Shown here: piece by piece, positions 28,185-37,247 of the stretch
Layout of the letters: the number at the start of each line of letters is the position of its first letter
Numbering within the stretch: the first letter of the stretch is position 1
NCBI RefSeq assembly: GCF_022024015.1
Contig: NZ_CP091786.1
Location: 3,286,001-3,350,000 of the forward strand
Reading direction: 5' to 3'
Length of the DNA stretch: 64,000 nucleotides
From: Prevotella sp. E9-3
GTDB taxonomy: Bacteria; Bacteroidota; Bacteroidia; Bacteroidales; Bacteroidaceae
Program-made: the position numbers and the translations under genes
The notes under the pieces: generated by a model
Told to the model about the DNA's origin: nothing
Database searches by the model: none
What the model saw: only the letters and a program-made list of their open reading frames with translations

Positions 28185-29546
28185 TTACATTTTATCTGCG
28201 GCAGTAATGCGCATACGGTTCCACACCAGCATGCCCAGTGTGATGACAGCCAGCACACCCATGCCTATCCATCTTAGGTACTTCACACAAGCAAAGATAA
28301 CATAGCCTAAAAGTGAAGAAGCAAAATCGAGTGCACCGCCTTCAAAGCCTTCCGGAATCTTTGCAGCCGAAGCAGTGGGGTCGGTTTTATACACCTCATT
28401 GGCAGCAAGAGTAAAGGCAGAGGCCATATCGGTCACGAAATACAGACCGACGATGAGTGCCACAAGACCAATAATCAGACTCTTCACCACATTTCCTTTT
28501 GTATAGGGCAAAATCAGTGGGAACAGATAGAACATACCTGCCAGTGAGGCCAATGGCAGGAACTGGTTGCCTGGAAGGAACACGGCAATGGCCAGAATGA
28601 CGGGAATCAGGATGACCGAGCACACCAGTGTCGTGGGATGTCCGATAACCAGCGCTGGCGACATACCGATATTTACCTGCATACCACCGAAACGTTTCTT
28701 GGCCACCTCCTGCGTTTTCTCTGCAATGGGTTTCAGTCCGTCAATGAAGAGTGAGGTGATACGGGGAATCAGTTCCATCACAGCACCCATCGTCACACCG
28801 AGGAACAGCACTTTCTTGATATCCAACTGAGCAGCCCAGCCTATCAGCGCACCAACGATAACACCCAGTACCAACGGTTCGCCCAGCACGCCAAACTTCT
28901 TCTTCAGACCTTCAGCATCAATATCGAGTTTTGAAAAACCGGGAATACGATCGAGCAGCCAGTTGATAGCAACAGCAAACAGAGTAAAGCTCTGACAGAA
29001 TGGCTGAGGGATGGAAATACCCTGCAAGTCGTAGTGTTTTTGGAACTTCTCGGCAGTGAGGTCGGCCATCACCAAAGTGATGATATAGCATACGATAGCA
29101 GCAAAATAGCCCCATAGCAAACTCTGATCCATCACAAAATAGGCCACAGCACCAATGAAAGCAAAGTGCCAGTAGTTCCAAAGGTCTATATTAATGGTTC
29201 GGGTACATTTAGTTATAAGCATCAGCAGGTTCACGCCCAGACAAATAGGAATAATCAGTGCACCTACGGCAGTACCGTAAGCCACGGCAGCAGCAGCTGG
29301 CCATCCCATGTCGAACACCTTCAGTTGCAAGTCATAAAGTTCAGAAATTGTCTTTAGCGGACTGTCGAAATTATTGGTCAGCAATGCTGTTACAATGCCC
29401 AGGCCAACGAAACCCACGCCCACGTAGAGACCGCTTTTCAGGGATTTTCCGAATTTCATGCCTATGCACAGGCCGATAATTGTAAAAAGAATGGGCATCA
29501 TGACTGACGCTCCAAGACTGATAATGTAACTAAAAACTTGTTCCAT
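28185..29546 (-). CDS. PTS galactitol-type (GatC/SgcC-like) IIC membrane protein, orphan
   Basis: 453 residues, 10 or more membrane segments. The motifs LKSGLYVGVGFVGLGIV, the GWPAAAAVAYGTAVGA stretch, IGHPTTLVCSVI and ALDFASSLLGYVIF match the IIC component of the galactitol PTS family. No IIA, IIB, HPr or EI gene is nearby, and PTS genes are generally sparse in Bacteroidales, so it may work as a PTS-independent sugar channel or permease. Being first in a unit with KduI and a hexuronate MFS, its substrate is probably a uronate or a derived polyol. Confidence 0.85.
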   Translation of the reverse strand: MEQVFSYIISLGASVMMPILFTIIGLCIGMKFGKSLKSGLYVGVGFVGLGIVTALLTNNFDSPLKTISELYDLQLKVFDMGWPAAAAVAYGTAVGALIIPICLGVNLLMLITKCTRTINIDLWNYWHFAFIGAVAYFVMDQSLLWGYFAAIVCYIITLVMADLTAEKFQKHYDLQGISIPQPFCQSFTLFAVAINWLLDRIPGFSKLDIDAEGLKKKFGVLGEPLVLGVIVGALIGWAAQLDIKKVLFLGVTMGAVMELIPRITSLFIDGLKPIAEKTQEVAKKRFGGMQVNIGMSPALVIGHPTTLVCSVILIPVILAIAVFLPGNQFLPLASLAGMFYLFPLILPYTKGNVVKSLIIGLVALIVGLYFVTDMASAFTLAANEVYKTDPTASAAKIPEGFEGGALDFASSLLGYVIFACVKYLRWIGMGVLAVITLGMLVWNRMRITAADKM

Positions 29547-29598
29547 TTTGGTTCTAATAGTATAGTAATAAATGTTTTGGCTTTAGAGTAGTGTGGTG

Positions 29599-29606
29599 CA
29601 AAAGTA
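29599..29606 (-). promoter_or_regulatory. -7 box of the IIC-kduI-MFS unit
   Basis: TACTTTTG on the reverse strand (29606..29599) with a T-rich TTTTTG at 29635..29630, spacing 23 nt, a little longer than usual. The leader is about 45 nt. Confidence 0.5.
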
Positions 29607-29702
29607 CACATTTTCTTTTAATTGGCCTACAAAAACGAGTTGCCCTTTTGTTAATAAATCCTTATTATAAAAGGCATATTTTGCCGGTCATCATTTTTTT
29701 AG

Positions 29703-29710
29703 TACTTTTG
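29703..29710 (+). promoter_or_regulatory. -7 box of tRNA-Val
   Basis: TACTTTTG, 20 nt before the tRNA-Val 5' end; a Bacteroidetes-type promoter. Confidence 0.6.
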
Positions 29711-29730
29711 CACGCGCTTTTCAAAGCCCT

Positions 29731-29804
29731 GTCGGCATAGCTCAGTTGGTTAGAGTATCACCTTGACATGGTGGGGGTCCTTGGTTCGAATCCAAGTGTC
29801 GACA
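29731..29804 (+). tRNA. tRNA-Val(GAC)
   Basis: 74 nt with a 7-bp acceptor stem (GTCGGCA with TGTCGAC), normal D-loop, anticodon loop TTGACAT with anticodon GAC at 29765-29767, and a TTCGAAT T-loop. CCA is not encoded. Confidence 0.95.
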
Positions 29805-29815
29805 CAACATAAAAC

Positions 29816-29866
29816 TGGGACAGTTCTGAATGAATTACTATTTCATTTCAAAACTGTCCCAATTCT
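29816..29866. terminator. Shared bidirectional terminator of tRNA-Val and tRNA-Leu
   Basis: TGGGACAGTT (29816-29825) pairs with AACTGTCCCA (29852-29861). A T-rich run follows on both strands, so it can end both converging tRNA transcripts. Confidence 0.75.
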
Positions 29867-29882
29867 TTTATTCGTCAACAAG

Positions 29883-29964
29883 TGCGCCTGACAGGACTCG
29901 AACCTGCACGTCGCGAGACACTAGATCCTAAGTCTAGCGCGTCTACCAATTCCGCCACAGGCGC
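29883..29964 (-). tRNA. tRNA-Leu(TAG)
   Basis: 82-nt class II tRNA on the reverse strand. Acceptor GCGCCTG pairs with CAGGCGC; anticodon loop CTTAGGA gives TAG; a short variable arm and a GGTTCGAGTCC T-arm follow. No CCA encoded. A TACCTTTG -7 box is at 30016..30009. Confidence 0.95.
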
Positions 29965-30008
29965 ATTTTAAAGAGCATTATCTGCTATTTGTTTTGACTT
30001 AGCGGCTG

Positions 30009-30016
30009 CAAAGGTA
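30009..30016 (-). promoter_or_regulatory. -7 box of tRNA-Leu
   Basis: TACCTTTG on the reverse strand, about 45 nt before the tRNA 5' end. Confidence 0.55.
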
Positions 30017-30110
30017 CAACAAAATCTTAAAACTCTCATCATATTTTGACTGAATTTTCAAAATTTTGGCCTGAATCAGTGGAATTCCGACTAAATATAG
30101 CTTCTATACT

Positions 30111-31124
30111 CTATTCCACTAAAAGTTTGCGAGCAAACTCAATAATAGTATCCTCTCCTTTTCCAAAGTCATCATCCTTCAACTGAACATGATAGTCGGG
30201 GTCAATACCAAACTCGGTACACTGCCGGTTAGCATCGTAAGAAGGCACAGCCGAGAAGCGCACCACCCATCCATTGGGCAGCGTACTGGAGAAAGGCATT
30301 CCAGCCCCACCGCCAGTATGATCGCCAACAATCTTTACATTGGGCATCTGCTTCATGAACATAGTAAACTCATTGGCCGCACTATACACATGACGGTTGG
30401 TGAGCACACACACGCCTTTCTGCCAGCGAAGACCAGACGAAGGTTCCAGATACTTGGGTTCCATATCAGAGAAGTCGCTGTGTCCGGGTCCTGTCTTGTG
30501 CTGGATATAGCCCACCAGTACTTTCTCATTACAGAAACGTGCGGCCAGCCGTTCAGCCATGGTCACCTCTCCCCCACCGTTGTCACGGATATCGATGATG
30601 AGTCCGCGGCACAACAACAGGTATGAGAAAACATCGTCCAGATTGCCATCCCCCACAGGCGAGGCGAAACTCTCATAGCGCAGGTACCCGATATTATCGT
30701 CAAGAACGCGATAGCGCAGTCCGCCGGCTATACGATAGTCAGTGCCCATATATCGACGCAACAGGGTATCGCTGATATTGGCAGGATAGTCTTCATACCA
30801 GGACCAATAGCGTGAAAAATCGTGAGTGGCAGAGAGGTTCACATGCCCGTCGCGCAGTTCAGAGAGCATGTCGGCCAACACTTCGAACAACTGGTTAGTG
30901 GTCATATTGTTGTTCACGCGTACCTTATATTTATTATATACCTGTTGCCAGTCAAGCCCTATCTCTTGCTGCTTATAGTCCAAAAAACAGTAGTGTTCGT
31001 CGATGATATGCCACAAAGCCTCGAAATTGCCTTGTGGAGTATCGTCGTATTCCTCAACATCCACACATGCCGACAAGGTCAGCAAGGCAACAAGGATGCA
31101 GATATGGGAAAAGAACTGTTTCAT
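30111..31124 (-). CDS. S41-family peptidase, lipoprotein
   Basis: 337 residues. A lipoprotein signal ends at LSACVD (Cys 20). The S41 (tail-specific protease/TSP) fold follows, with LRDGHVNL in the N-terminal part, [12 protein letters not shown], and the nucleophile region [15 protein letters not shown], where the Ser is the likely nucleophile. It is short and has no recognisable PDZ domain. It probably trims or degrades proteins in the periplasm. Its start overlaps the end of the DUF3316 gene by 4 bp, so the two are translationally coupled. Confidence 0.87.
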   Translation of the reverse strand: MKQFFSHICILVALLTLSACVDVEEYDDTPQGNFEALWHIIDEHYCFLDYKQQEIGLDWQQVYNKYKVRVNNNMTTNQLFEVLADMLSELRDGHVNLSATHDFSRYWSWYEDYPANISDTLLRRYMGTDYRIAGGLRYRVLDDNIGYLRYESFASPVGDGNLDDVFSYLLLCRGLIIDIRDNGGGEVTMAERLAARFCNEKVLVGYIQHKTGPGHSDFSDMEPKYLEPSSGLRWQKGVCVLTNRHVYSAANEFTMFMKQMPNVKIVGDHTGGGAGMPFSSTLPNGWVVRFSAVPSYDANRQCTEFGIDPDYHVQLKDDDFGKGEDTIIEFARKLLVE

Positions 31125-31957
31125 GGGCGGAAATTGATAAGTTGGAAACGCTTCACCACGCCAATCATGATGCTATTGTTGTAGATATGCTGCTTCAGAT
31201 TGTTGACCTTCGCCTGCTGATAGTCGCCTAAGAAGCCGACGGAAAGGGTGCATGAAGGCCAGACGGTGCATTGAAGTGTGAGCTGCTGGCGGAAGTTGGG
31301 CGCCGAAAGGAATGTGGTGGGTACGATGTTGTGGTCATAGTCACTGCGCACAAACATCTCATAGTAGGACTGCCCGTAGTTGGGACTAAACATCACACCG
31401 GCCAAGGGCAGATCCAGTTCGTAGCGAACGGCCCAGTTGCGTTTCAAGAAGGGGAACCGATAAGTGGCCACGCCCGAAGGCATGACGTTCAATGAAAATC
31501 GCCCTTGGGCAGGATTGTTGGAATTGTTGCGGGTGTTATAGATAAAGCCTAGTCCCAAATTGCCCAAGGCACCGGCCTGCAGACGCAGTTTTCCTCCCAT
31601 GAGCAACCACTCATGATAGCGTCCGACAAGCAGATTGTAACTGCCTTCAAGTGCCGACTCGTTGCCGGCACGGTCTTTGGCTGAAGAAAGATGCAACTGA
31701 TTTTGAATAATAGTGGACCAATGACTGTCCTCGCGCTGACGCTCACGAATGGAAAGGGCTGTAAGGCCCTGACCATAGAATTTTTCCTGAGTGAGATAGG
31801 TGTCAAGGATGTTCACGGAACCATAGCCTATCTGATAGCTCTGGGTGGTGATGAAAGGACTCTTTCGTGTATCTGCCTGCTGCGCTTTCAGTTGGAAAAC
31901 TGAAAGCAACGCAAGCAAGATTAGTATCATTTTAAGCCGTTTCATCGATATGAGCAC
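31121..31957 (-). CDS. DUF3316-family exported protein
   Basis: 278 residues; the second methionine (residue 5, [10 protein letters not shown]) may be the true start. A signal peptide ending FQLKAQ is followed by a beta-rich domain with [19 protein letters not shown] and YLLV-type strands typical of DUF3316, a Bacteroidales family of outer-membrane-barrel-like proteins of unknown role. It is encoded 3 bp after topoisomerase IV subunit A and overlaps the peptidase gene. Confidence 0.8.
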   Translation of the reverse strand: MLISMKRLKMILILLALLSVFQLKAQQADTRKSPFITTQSYQIGYGSVNILDTYLTQEKFYGQGLTALSIRERQREDSHWSTIIQNQLHLSSAKDRAGNESALEGSYNLLVGRYHEWLLMGGKLRLQAGALGNLGLGFIYNTRNNSNNPAQGRFSLNVMPSGVATYRFPFLKRNWAVRYELDLPLAGVMFSPNYGQSYYEMFVRSDYDHNIVPTTFLSAPNFRQQLTLQCTVWPSCTLSVGFLGDYQQAKVNNLKQHIYNNSIMIGVVKRFQLINFRP

Positions 31958-31960
31958 AGA

Positions 31961-34693
31961 TTACTCCTCGTCAGGGAACAGCCTCAACTGACCGGTCATT
32001 TCGTCGATAACCTGCTGTTCGCTTTTCCCAGAGTCCGGATCAAGATCATCCACGTCATCAACGTCATCTACAGCAGCGCCATCGATTTCTTCATCTTCAT
32101 TCTCCTCCGGGAAACGCACAGGTTCCAGTTCCTCAATACTTTCCACCTGCCAGGTAGAGAGGCGCTTACCTTTGGCCTTGAAGCCTTTCACGCCAATGAA
32201 CTGTTCGGCATCGATATTTTCTGTTCCGCGGAACTCGTCGGCTCCTCCGTAGGTCACCTTCACCAGCGGATAGACCACATCGGTGAGCAACACCAGTTTC
32301 GAGGCGGCGTTCTCGCCCAGGAAGTTCTGTTTGCGCTTGGCAGCCTCCATCTGGAAGCGTTTCATATAAGGATAGCCCTGGTTGTCGGCATCGAAGAGGA
32401 CGGCCGTCCATACCTTGTCGGCATCAAACTTCTCAATACGCAGGATATTCTCCTCGTAGTGGTTGTTCACATCGAAGTTGGTAAGGTAGAAATCGCCGTT
32501 CTGCAGTACCACGAGTATCTGGTCGTCGTCGAAGAACTCGCCGAGCAGTCGGCCGTGCTCATCATAGTTCAGACGGTTCACATCCGGATCGTACCACACC
32601 TTGCGGCCTCCGAGCGTAGAGTGGCCTTGCGATTTCAGCGTGATGCGATGCACGGGCTTTTTCGTCAGCAGGTTACCCTTTGAGCCACGTCCCTTGATGA
32701 GCACATCGGCAAACGAGCGTTCGAGGAAGATGCTCACACGCGAGTTTTTGGCCTGTACAGAGGCATCGAGGGTCACTTTGATTACTTCGGCCTCACCATT
32801 CGGATTGGAGGTGAAGTACATCACACGCGAACCTTCCGTGCCCTGGGTAAGGTCGTATTCGCGATCGCGGGTGATACCTGTGATATTGAAGCGCTTGATG
32901 TAGCACGGACCTTTCTTGCCATCGCGATACACCACATTATATATAGTACGCTTGTCGCTCTTCTTGAACACGCCAAGCCACATCACGTTCTTGCCCACAA
33001 ACAGTTTCTCGGCCACACGCACCACCTTGTACTTACCGTCCCGATAGAACAGGATGATATCGTCAATATCGGAACAGTTGCACACGAACTCGTCCTTCTT
33101 CAGTCCTGTACCGATGAAGCCTTCGTTACGGTTGATGTAGAGTTTCTGATTGGCCTCGACCACCTTTGTAGCCTCGATGGTATCGAAATTGCGTATCTCG
33201 GTGAGTCGTGGATGGTCTTTTCCGTATTTGTCTTTGAGGAACTGGAACCATTCGGCCGTCACTTCCGTCAGATTGGCCAGGTCACGGTCTATCTGCTCTA
33301 TCTCGGCCTTGATGCGGGCCATGAGTTCGTCGGCCTTTTCCTTGTTGAACTTCAGGATGCGCTGCATCTTGATTTCCAGCAGGCGGAGAATATCGTCCTT
33401 GGTCACCTCACGCACCAGCTGTGGGTAGAAAGGAGTCAGGCGGTCGTCAATATGTTCGCAAACCTTATCCACATTGGGGGCTTCCTCAAATTTCTTGTCC
33501 TTATAGATGCGTTCCTCAATGAAGATTTTCTCCAGCGACTGGAAGTGCAGTTGCTCGAGCAGTTCGTTCTTACGGATTTCCAGTTCCTGGCGAATCAAAT
33601 CCTTGGTGCGTTCGACTGAATGACGCAACACATCGCTCACAGTGAGGAACTGCGGCTTGTTGTCGGCAATCACACAGCAGTTGGGCGAAATATTGATTTC
33701 GCAATCGGTAAACGCATAGAGGGCATCAAGGGTCTTGTCGCTGCTGACGCCGGGAGCCAAGTGAATCTGAATCTCTACCTGAGCCGAAGTAAGGTCGGTC
33801 ACATTGCGAGCCTTGATCTTGCCTTTCTCAATAGCCTTGGTGATGCTTTCAATGAGGGTGTTCACCGTCTTGGAGAACGGCAACTCGCGAATGACGAGTG
33901 TCTTCTGGTCGAGTTTTTCAATCTTGGCACGCACCTTCAGCACACCGCCACGCTGACCATCGTTGTATTTTGACACATCGATAGAGCCACCAGTCTGGAA
34001 ATCAGGATAGAGGTGGAACTCTTCGCCATGCAGATAGCTGATGGCGGCATCGCAGATCTCATTAAAATTATGGGGAAGGATTTTCGACGACAGGCCTACG
34101 GCAATACCTTCTGCACCTTGTGAGAGCAGCAAGGGGAACTTCACCGGAAGGGTGATAGGCTCCTTGTTGCGACCGTCGTAACTGAGTTGCCATTCAGTGG
34201 TTTTGGGATTGAACACCGTGTCCAAAGCAAACTTAGACAGGCGGGCCTCGATATATCGGGGAGCAGCAGCACGGTCGCCAGTAAGAATGTTACCCCAGTT
34301 ACCCTGCGTATCCACCAGCAGGTCTTTCTGTCCCAACTGCACCAGGGCGTCACCGATAGAGGCATCGCCGTGAGGATGGAACTGCATGGTGTGACCCACA
34401 ATGTTGGCCACTTTGTTGTATCGGCCATCATCCATTCGCTTCATAGAGTGAAGGATGCGTCGCTGAACGGGCTTCAGTCCGTCTTCAATATGAGGAACGG
34501 CACGTTCCAGAATTACATAAGAAGCATAGTCGAGGAACCAGTTCTGATACATACCGCTCAAGTGGTGAACAACAGCGGCGTCGAAACGGTTCACGGGTTT
34601 ATAATCGGAATGGCCTTCTGGCTGGGCATCTTCAGATTCCTGACCGCCATCGGGTGTCTCCAAAATCTCGTCGTCTTTGATTTCGTCGTCCAT
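31961..34693 (-). CDS. parC: DNA topoisomerase IV subunit A (GyrA/ParC family)
   Basis: 910 residues. The breakage-reunion domain begins at about residue 45 (LSGMYQNWFLDYASYVILERA), has the RRILHSM segment and the catalytic tyrosine Y147 in AAAPRYIEARL, then a coiled-coil tower (about 390-480) and a C-terminal beta region. An acidic extension makes up both ends. It separates linked daughter chromosomes together with ParE. Bacteroidetes carry two such A subunits; the start FDAAVVHHLSGMYQNWF and the lack of a clear GyrA-box favour ParC over GyrA. Promoter TAACTTTG at 34727..34720. Confidence 0.88.
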   Translation of the reverse strand: MDDEIKDDEILETPDGGQESEDAQPEGHSDYKPVNRFDAAVVHHLSGMYQNWFLDYASYVILERAVPHIEDGLKPVQRRILHSMKRMDDGRYNKVANIVGHTMQFHPHGDASIGDALVQLGQKDLLVDTQGNWGNILTGDRAAAPRYIEARLSKFALDTVFNPKTTEWQLSYDGRNKEPITLPVKFPLLLSQGAEGIAVGLSSKILPHNFNEICDAAISYLHGEEFHLYPDFQTGGSIDVSKYNDGQRGGVLKVRAKIEKLDQKTLVIRELPFSKTVNTLIESITKAIEKGKIKARNVTDLTSAQVEIQIHLAPGVSSDKTLDALYAFTDCEINISPNCCVIADNKPQFLTVSDVLRHSVERTKDLIRQELEIRKNELLEQLHFQSLEKIFIEERIYKDKKFEEAPNVDKVCEHIDDRLTPFYPQLVREVTKDDILRLLEIKMQRILKFNKEKADELMARIKAEIEQIDRDLANLTEVTAEWFQFLKDKYGKDHPRLTEIRNFDTIEATKVVEANQKLYINRNEGFIGTGLKKDEFVCNCSDIDDIILFYRDGKYKVVRVAEKLFVGKNVMWLGVFKKSDKRTIYNVVYRDGKKGPCYIKRFNITGITRDREYDLTQGTEGSRVMYFTSNPNGEAEVIKVTLDASVQAKNSRVSIFLERSFADVLIKGRGSKGNLLTKKPVHRITLKSQGHSTLGGRKVWYDPDVNRLNYDEHGRLLGEFFDDDQILVVLQNGDFYLTNFDVNNHYEENILRIEKFDADKVWTAVLFDADNQGYPYMKRFQMEAAKRKQNFLGENAASKLVLLTDVVYPLVKVTYGGADEFRGTENIDAEQFIGVKGFKAKGKRLSTWQVESIEELEPVRFPEENEDEEIDGAAVDDVDDVDDLDPDSGKSEQQVIDEMTGQLRLFPDEE

Positions 34694-34719
34694 TATGTTT
34701 CAGGGAATATATTTTGCGC

Positions 34720-34727
34720 AAAGTTAA
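34720..34727 (-). promoter_or_regulatory. -7 box of the parC unit
   Basis: TAACTTTG on the reverse strand, about 27 nt before the parC ATG. Confidence 0.55.
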
Positions 34728-34820
34728 TAAAAAAATAGATAAATACGACTTCTATTACTTCTGATTTTGCATTATTTTAAGAAAACCGCCATTCAGACAG
34801 CATCGGAGCTGCGTAGCAAT

Positions 34821-34924
34821 AAAGATTTTGAAAACAGATTCTCCGTCAGATTTTAAGCGTAGCGTCCAAAACTATTGGTCGTCGTTTTACTCCTTAAAAT
34901 CGAACGAAAAATCAAAAAAGAAAA
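34821..34924. repeat. About 104-bp imperfect repeat, copy 1 (left of IS110)
   Basis: This segment is repeated in the same orientation at 36765-36873 with scattered differences. Each copy is itself partly palindromic (GATTTTAAGCG... against ...CTCCTnAAAATC). The two copies bracket the IS110 element. Confidence 0.75.
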
Positions 34925-35344
34925 TTTGGGTCACCTGCAGACCCCTGTGTACTATTAACCAAAACCTTCAAAACCCTTTTTGTCTGGTTGAGACTACGTC
35001 TCTGATGTCATGGATGTAGCCTTTTCCTTGTGTGCAAGCACCCAGATAAAAGACTACATCCATGCCATCAATCCTTACAGGATATCACCAGACAAAAAGT
35101 TACTATGTTTGCAGTCGGAAACACCAATAAGCCGATAGGGGATAGTCCTTAGGCAGTGAAATATTCCGCACCGTGAGGTGCAGAGAACCTCTTCGCTACG
35201 CTTCGAGGACCTCTACATCTCACGTTGCGTGAAAAGAGGCTTCGCGAGGAAAAAAGAGGCAGAAAATTTGGTACGATAATAATTGGATTGTATTTTTGTA
35301 AGTGCAAAAAACAAGATACTTTCACAATTAAATACCGTACCAGT
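34925..35344. other. Non-coding region upstream of IS110 transposase with two strong inverted-repeat structures (candidate left end and bridge RNA)
   Basis: No gene is seen. Structure 1 (34975-35097): CTTTTTGTCTGGT pairs with ACCAGACAAAAAG at the base, and inside it GATGTCATGGATGTAG pairs with CTACATCCATGCCATC (one mismatch). Structure 2 (about 35168-35232): GAGGTGCAGAG pairs with CTCTACATCTC around an inner stem-loop CCTC...GAGG. A -7-like TATTTTTG is at 35290-35297. IS110-group elements encode their bridge RNA in the non-coding left end, before the transposase, so one of these structures is the candidate. Exact ends not determined. Confidence 0.4.
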
Positions 35345-36421
35345 ATGCAAAGGAACAAAATATCTTTCAAAGGACAAAAGATTTTCGTAGGAATTGATGT
35401 CCATGCTAAAAATTGGGAGGTGGCAATAGCCCCCGAAGTAGGAATTGTAAAGAGGCATTCCCAGAAGCCTTCAGCAAAAGAGCTCTTTGACTTTTTGAAG
35501 AAGAATTACCCGGATGGTGATTATCAGGCTGTCTATGAGTCTGGCTTCAGTGGATACTCCACTTATTATGCATTGAAGGAAGTCGGTATTGGCTGTATGG
35601 TGATTCATGCAGCTGATGTTCCGACGACTCAGTATGAAGAGGTGATGAAGACAGACAGGGTGGATGCCGTAAAACTGGCGAGATCTCTGAAGGCAGGTCT
35701 GCTCAAGGGCAACTATGTTCCAGAGAAGCAGTACATTGACGATCGCTCTGTTGTCCGCATACGCAAGACAATACAGAAGCAGCTCAGCGGATACAAGTCG
35801 AGAGTCAAGCACCTGCTGCATTGTCATGGAGTAGAATTCCCTGAACGATTCTCCAGGAAGCAGACGCACTGGTCAAGGGCTTTTATCACCTGGCTGATGA
35901 ACGATGTGCGGCTGATGTCAGATACACGAGCTTCGCTTGACCTGCTCATCAGGCAGGTAGAGGTCCTTAGAGGAACATTGCTGGAGGCTACTCGCCAATT
36001 GCGCAAGATGAGCCAGACAGAACGATACAAGCACAGGCATGACCTGCTCAGGACAATCCCCGGAATCGGCATCATAGTCACGATGTGCATCCTGACAGAG
36101 GTCTGTGACGTGAAACGTTTCCACAACGAGAAAGAGTTTGCCGCCTACCTTGGACTGATCCCTACAAGCCACAGCAGTGGTGAGAAGACCGTGCATGGCG
36201 AGAAGACTTTCAGGGGGAACAAGCAACTTGGCCCCATGATTATCGAGGCTGCATGGATTACCATCGGCAAGGATGCGGGACTTGGAACGCAATATTTCCA
36301 GTACAAACAGAGGATGGAGCCACAGGAGGCGATAGTGAGGATAGCACGTAAGCTTTCCAACATCATCTTTTCCGTCCTGAAGAATGAAAAGGAATATGTA
36401 CCATACCAAACGGGTAATTGA
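35345..36421 (+). mobile_element. IS110-family transposase (DEDD recombinase)
   Basis: 358 residues from the ATG at 35345; the open frame extends 40 codons upstream into the structured non-coding region, but homologues begin at about MQRNKISFKGQKIFVGIDVH. The DEDD site is D18 (GIDVHAKNWEVA), E65 (YESGFSG), D104 and D107 (KTDRVDAVKLA). The C-terminal transposase_20 domain has LLRTIPGIGIIVTMCIL and the SHSSGEKTVHG segment with the probable catalytic serine. The reading frame is intact, so the element may be active. IS110 elements use an RNA guide to choose donor and target and leave no conventional terminal inverted repeats. Element ends were not fixed. Confidence 0.9.
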
Positions 36422-36764
36422 CATACAGATTATCAGACAACTTCACAAGACGACTCCTGCGTTTTTCTGAGGTGTAGCTTTGACTACATCCTCTTTTAAA
36501 AGATTGTTGCGTCTTACTATATATTCTGAAGAAGTAAATTGATTGGGCGGTCTTGCTTTGCCGTTTCATCTCATAGAAGTTTGTCTGGTAGGTCTGTTGT
36601 CGGTAGTCATTCTGTACCCAACGTAAGCGTTGGGGTGATAGTTACGGCTTCTTCAAAAGTCATCGTACTAATGCATTTCGCGCAAGCGATTGATAACAAA
36701 CAGTTAATAAACAATAAATATTTTCCAATTATTTGGAATGCAACATAGAAGAAAAACAGAAAAA
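36422..36764. other. Non-coding DNA after IS110 transposase (candidate right end)
   Basis: No gene seen. It contains an imperfect hairpin GAGGTGTAG...CTACATCCTC (36470-36494), whose right arm repeats the CTACATCC sequence of the upstream structure 1, and a second TTTGTCTGGT at about 36581 that matches the base of structure 1 (34979). These shared short sequences could mark the element ends or donor core. Confidence 0.3.
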
Positions 36765-36873
36765 AAAGATTTTAAAAACAGATTTTTCGGCAGATTTTAA
36801 GCGGAGCGCCCCCTAAATTCTTGGTCGTCGTTTCACTCCTCAAAATCGAACGAAAAATCAAAAAAAAGAAAAT
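36765..36873. repeat. About 104-bp imperfect repeat, copy 2 (right of IS110)
   Basis: Same orientation as 34821-34924; both contain TTGGTCGTCGTTT and AAATCGAACGAAAAATCAAA. Differences are scattered, so the copies are old relative to a recent IS-mediated duplication. Confidence 0.75.
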
Positions 36874-36990
36874 CATTCAAAAATCTTTTCTCGCGGTGAG
36901 GTTCATATTCATGCACTTTTTCTTGCCTAAGCCAAAAGCTGGATGCACCTCAGCCATCTAAAAATGTCTCTCGGTTTTCTCTGTTTTTCT

Positions 36991-37110
36991 GAGCTGTACT
37001 GCTAAGCCGCAGGCTGTTCTGAGGTATCGTTCAAGGACTGCCAAGCTGGCTTGCGCAGTCCTTGAACGATATCTTAGAACGATTGCTCGCAGAGCAAAGC
37101 AGTACAGTTC
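36991..37110. repeat. 120-bp long hairpin element
   Basis: GAGCTGTACTGCT at 36991 pairs with AGCAGTACAGTTC at 37098-37110, and GTTCTGAGGTATCGTTCAAGGACTGC pairs with the mirrored segment ending at 37080. The two arms form an almost continuous stem of about 50 bp with a short loop near 37052-37062 and one bulged region. No coding potential recognised. It could be an RNA structure, a decayed insertion end, or a DNA cruciform. Confidence 0.6.
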
Positions 37111-37217
37111 AGGGTTTTGAAGGTTTTTGTATAATGCGAAGTAAGGCAAACACTGGAATTTGCTAGTGACCCGAAAATTTTTCAAAAAACATTTTTCGCC
37201 TTGAGGTCGGTTTTTCA

Positions 37218-37247
37218 GGAACACAGGTCAGAGGGTGTTCCTTTTTT
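37218..37247 (+). terminator. Intrinsic terminator (forward)
   Basis: GGAACAC (37218-37224) pairs with GTGTTCC (37235-37241), followed by six T. No forward-strand gene ends here, so it may end a non-coding transcript from the 36770-37200 region. Confidence 0.55.

Noticed and set aside
35225..35344. 40-codon N-terminal extension of the IS110 transposase frame
   Set aside because: It lies in the structured non-coding left end and crosses the -7-like box; homologues start at about the ATG at 35345.
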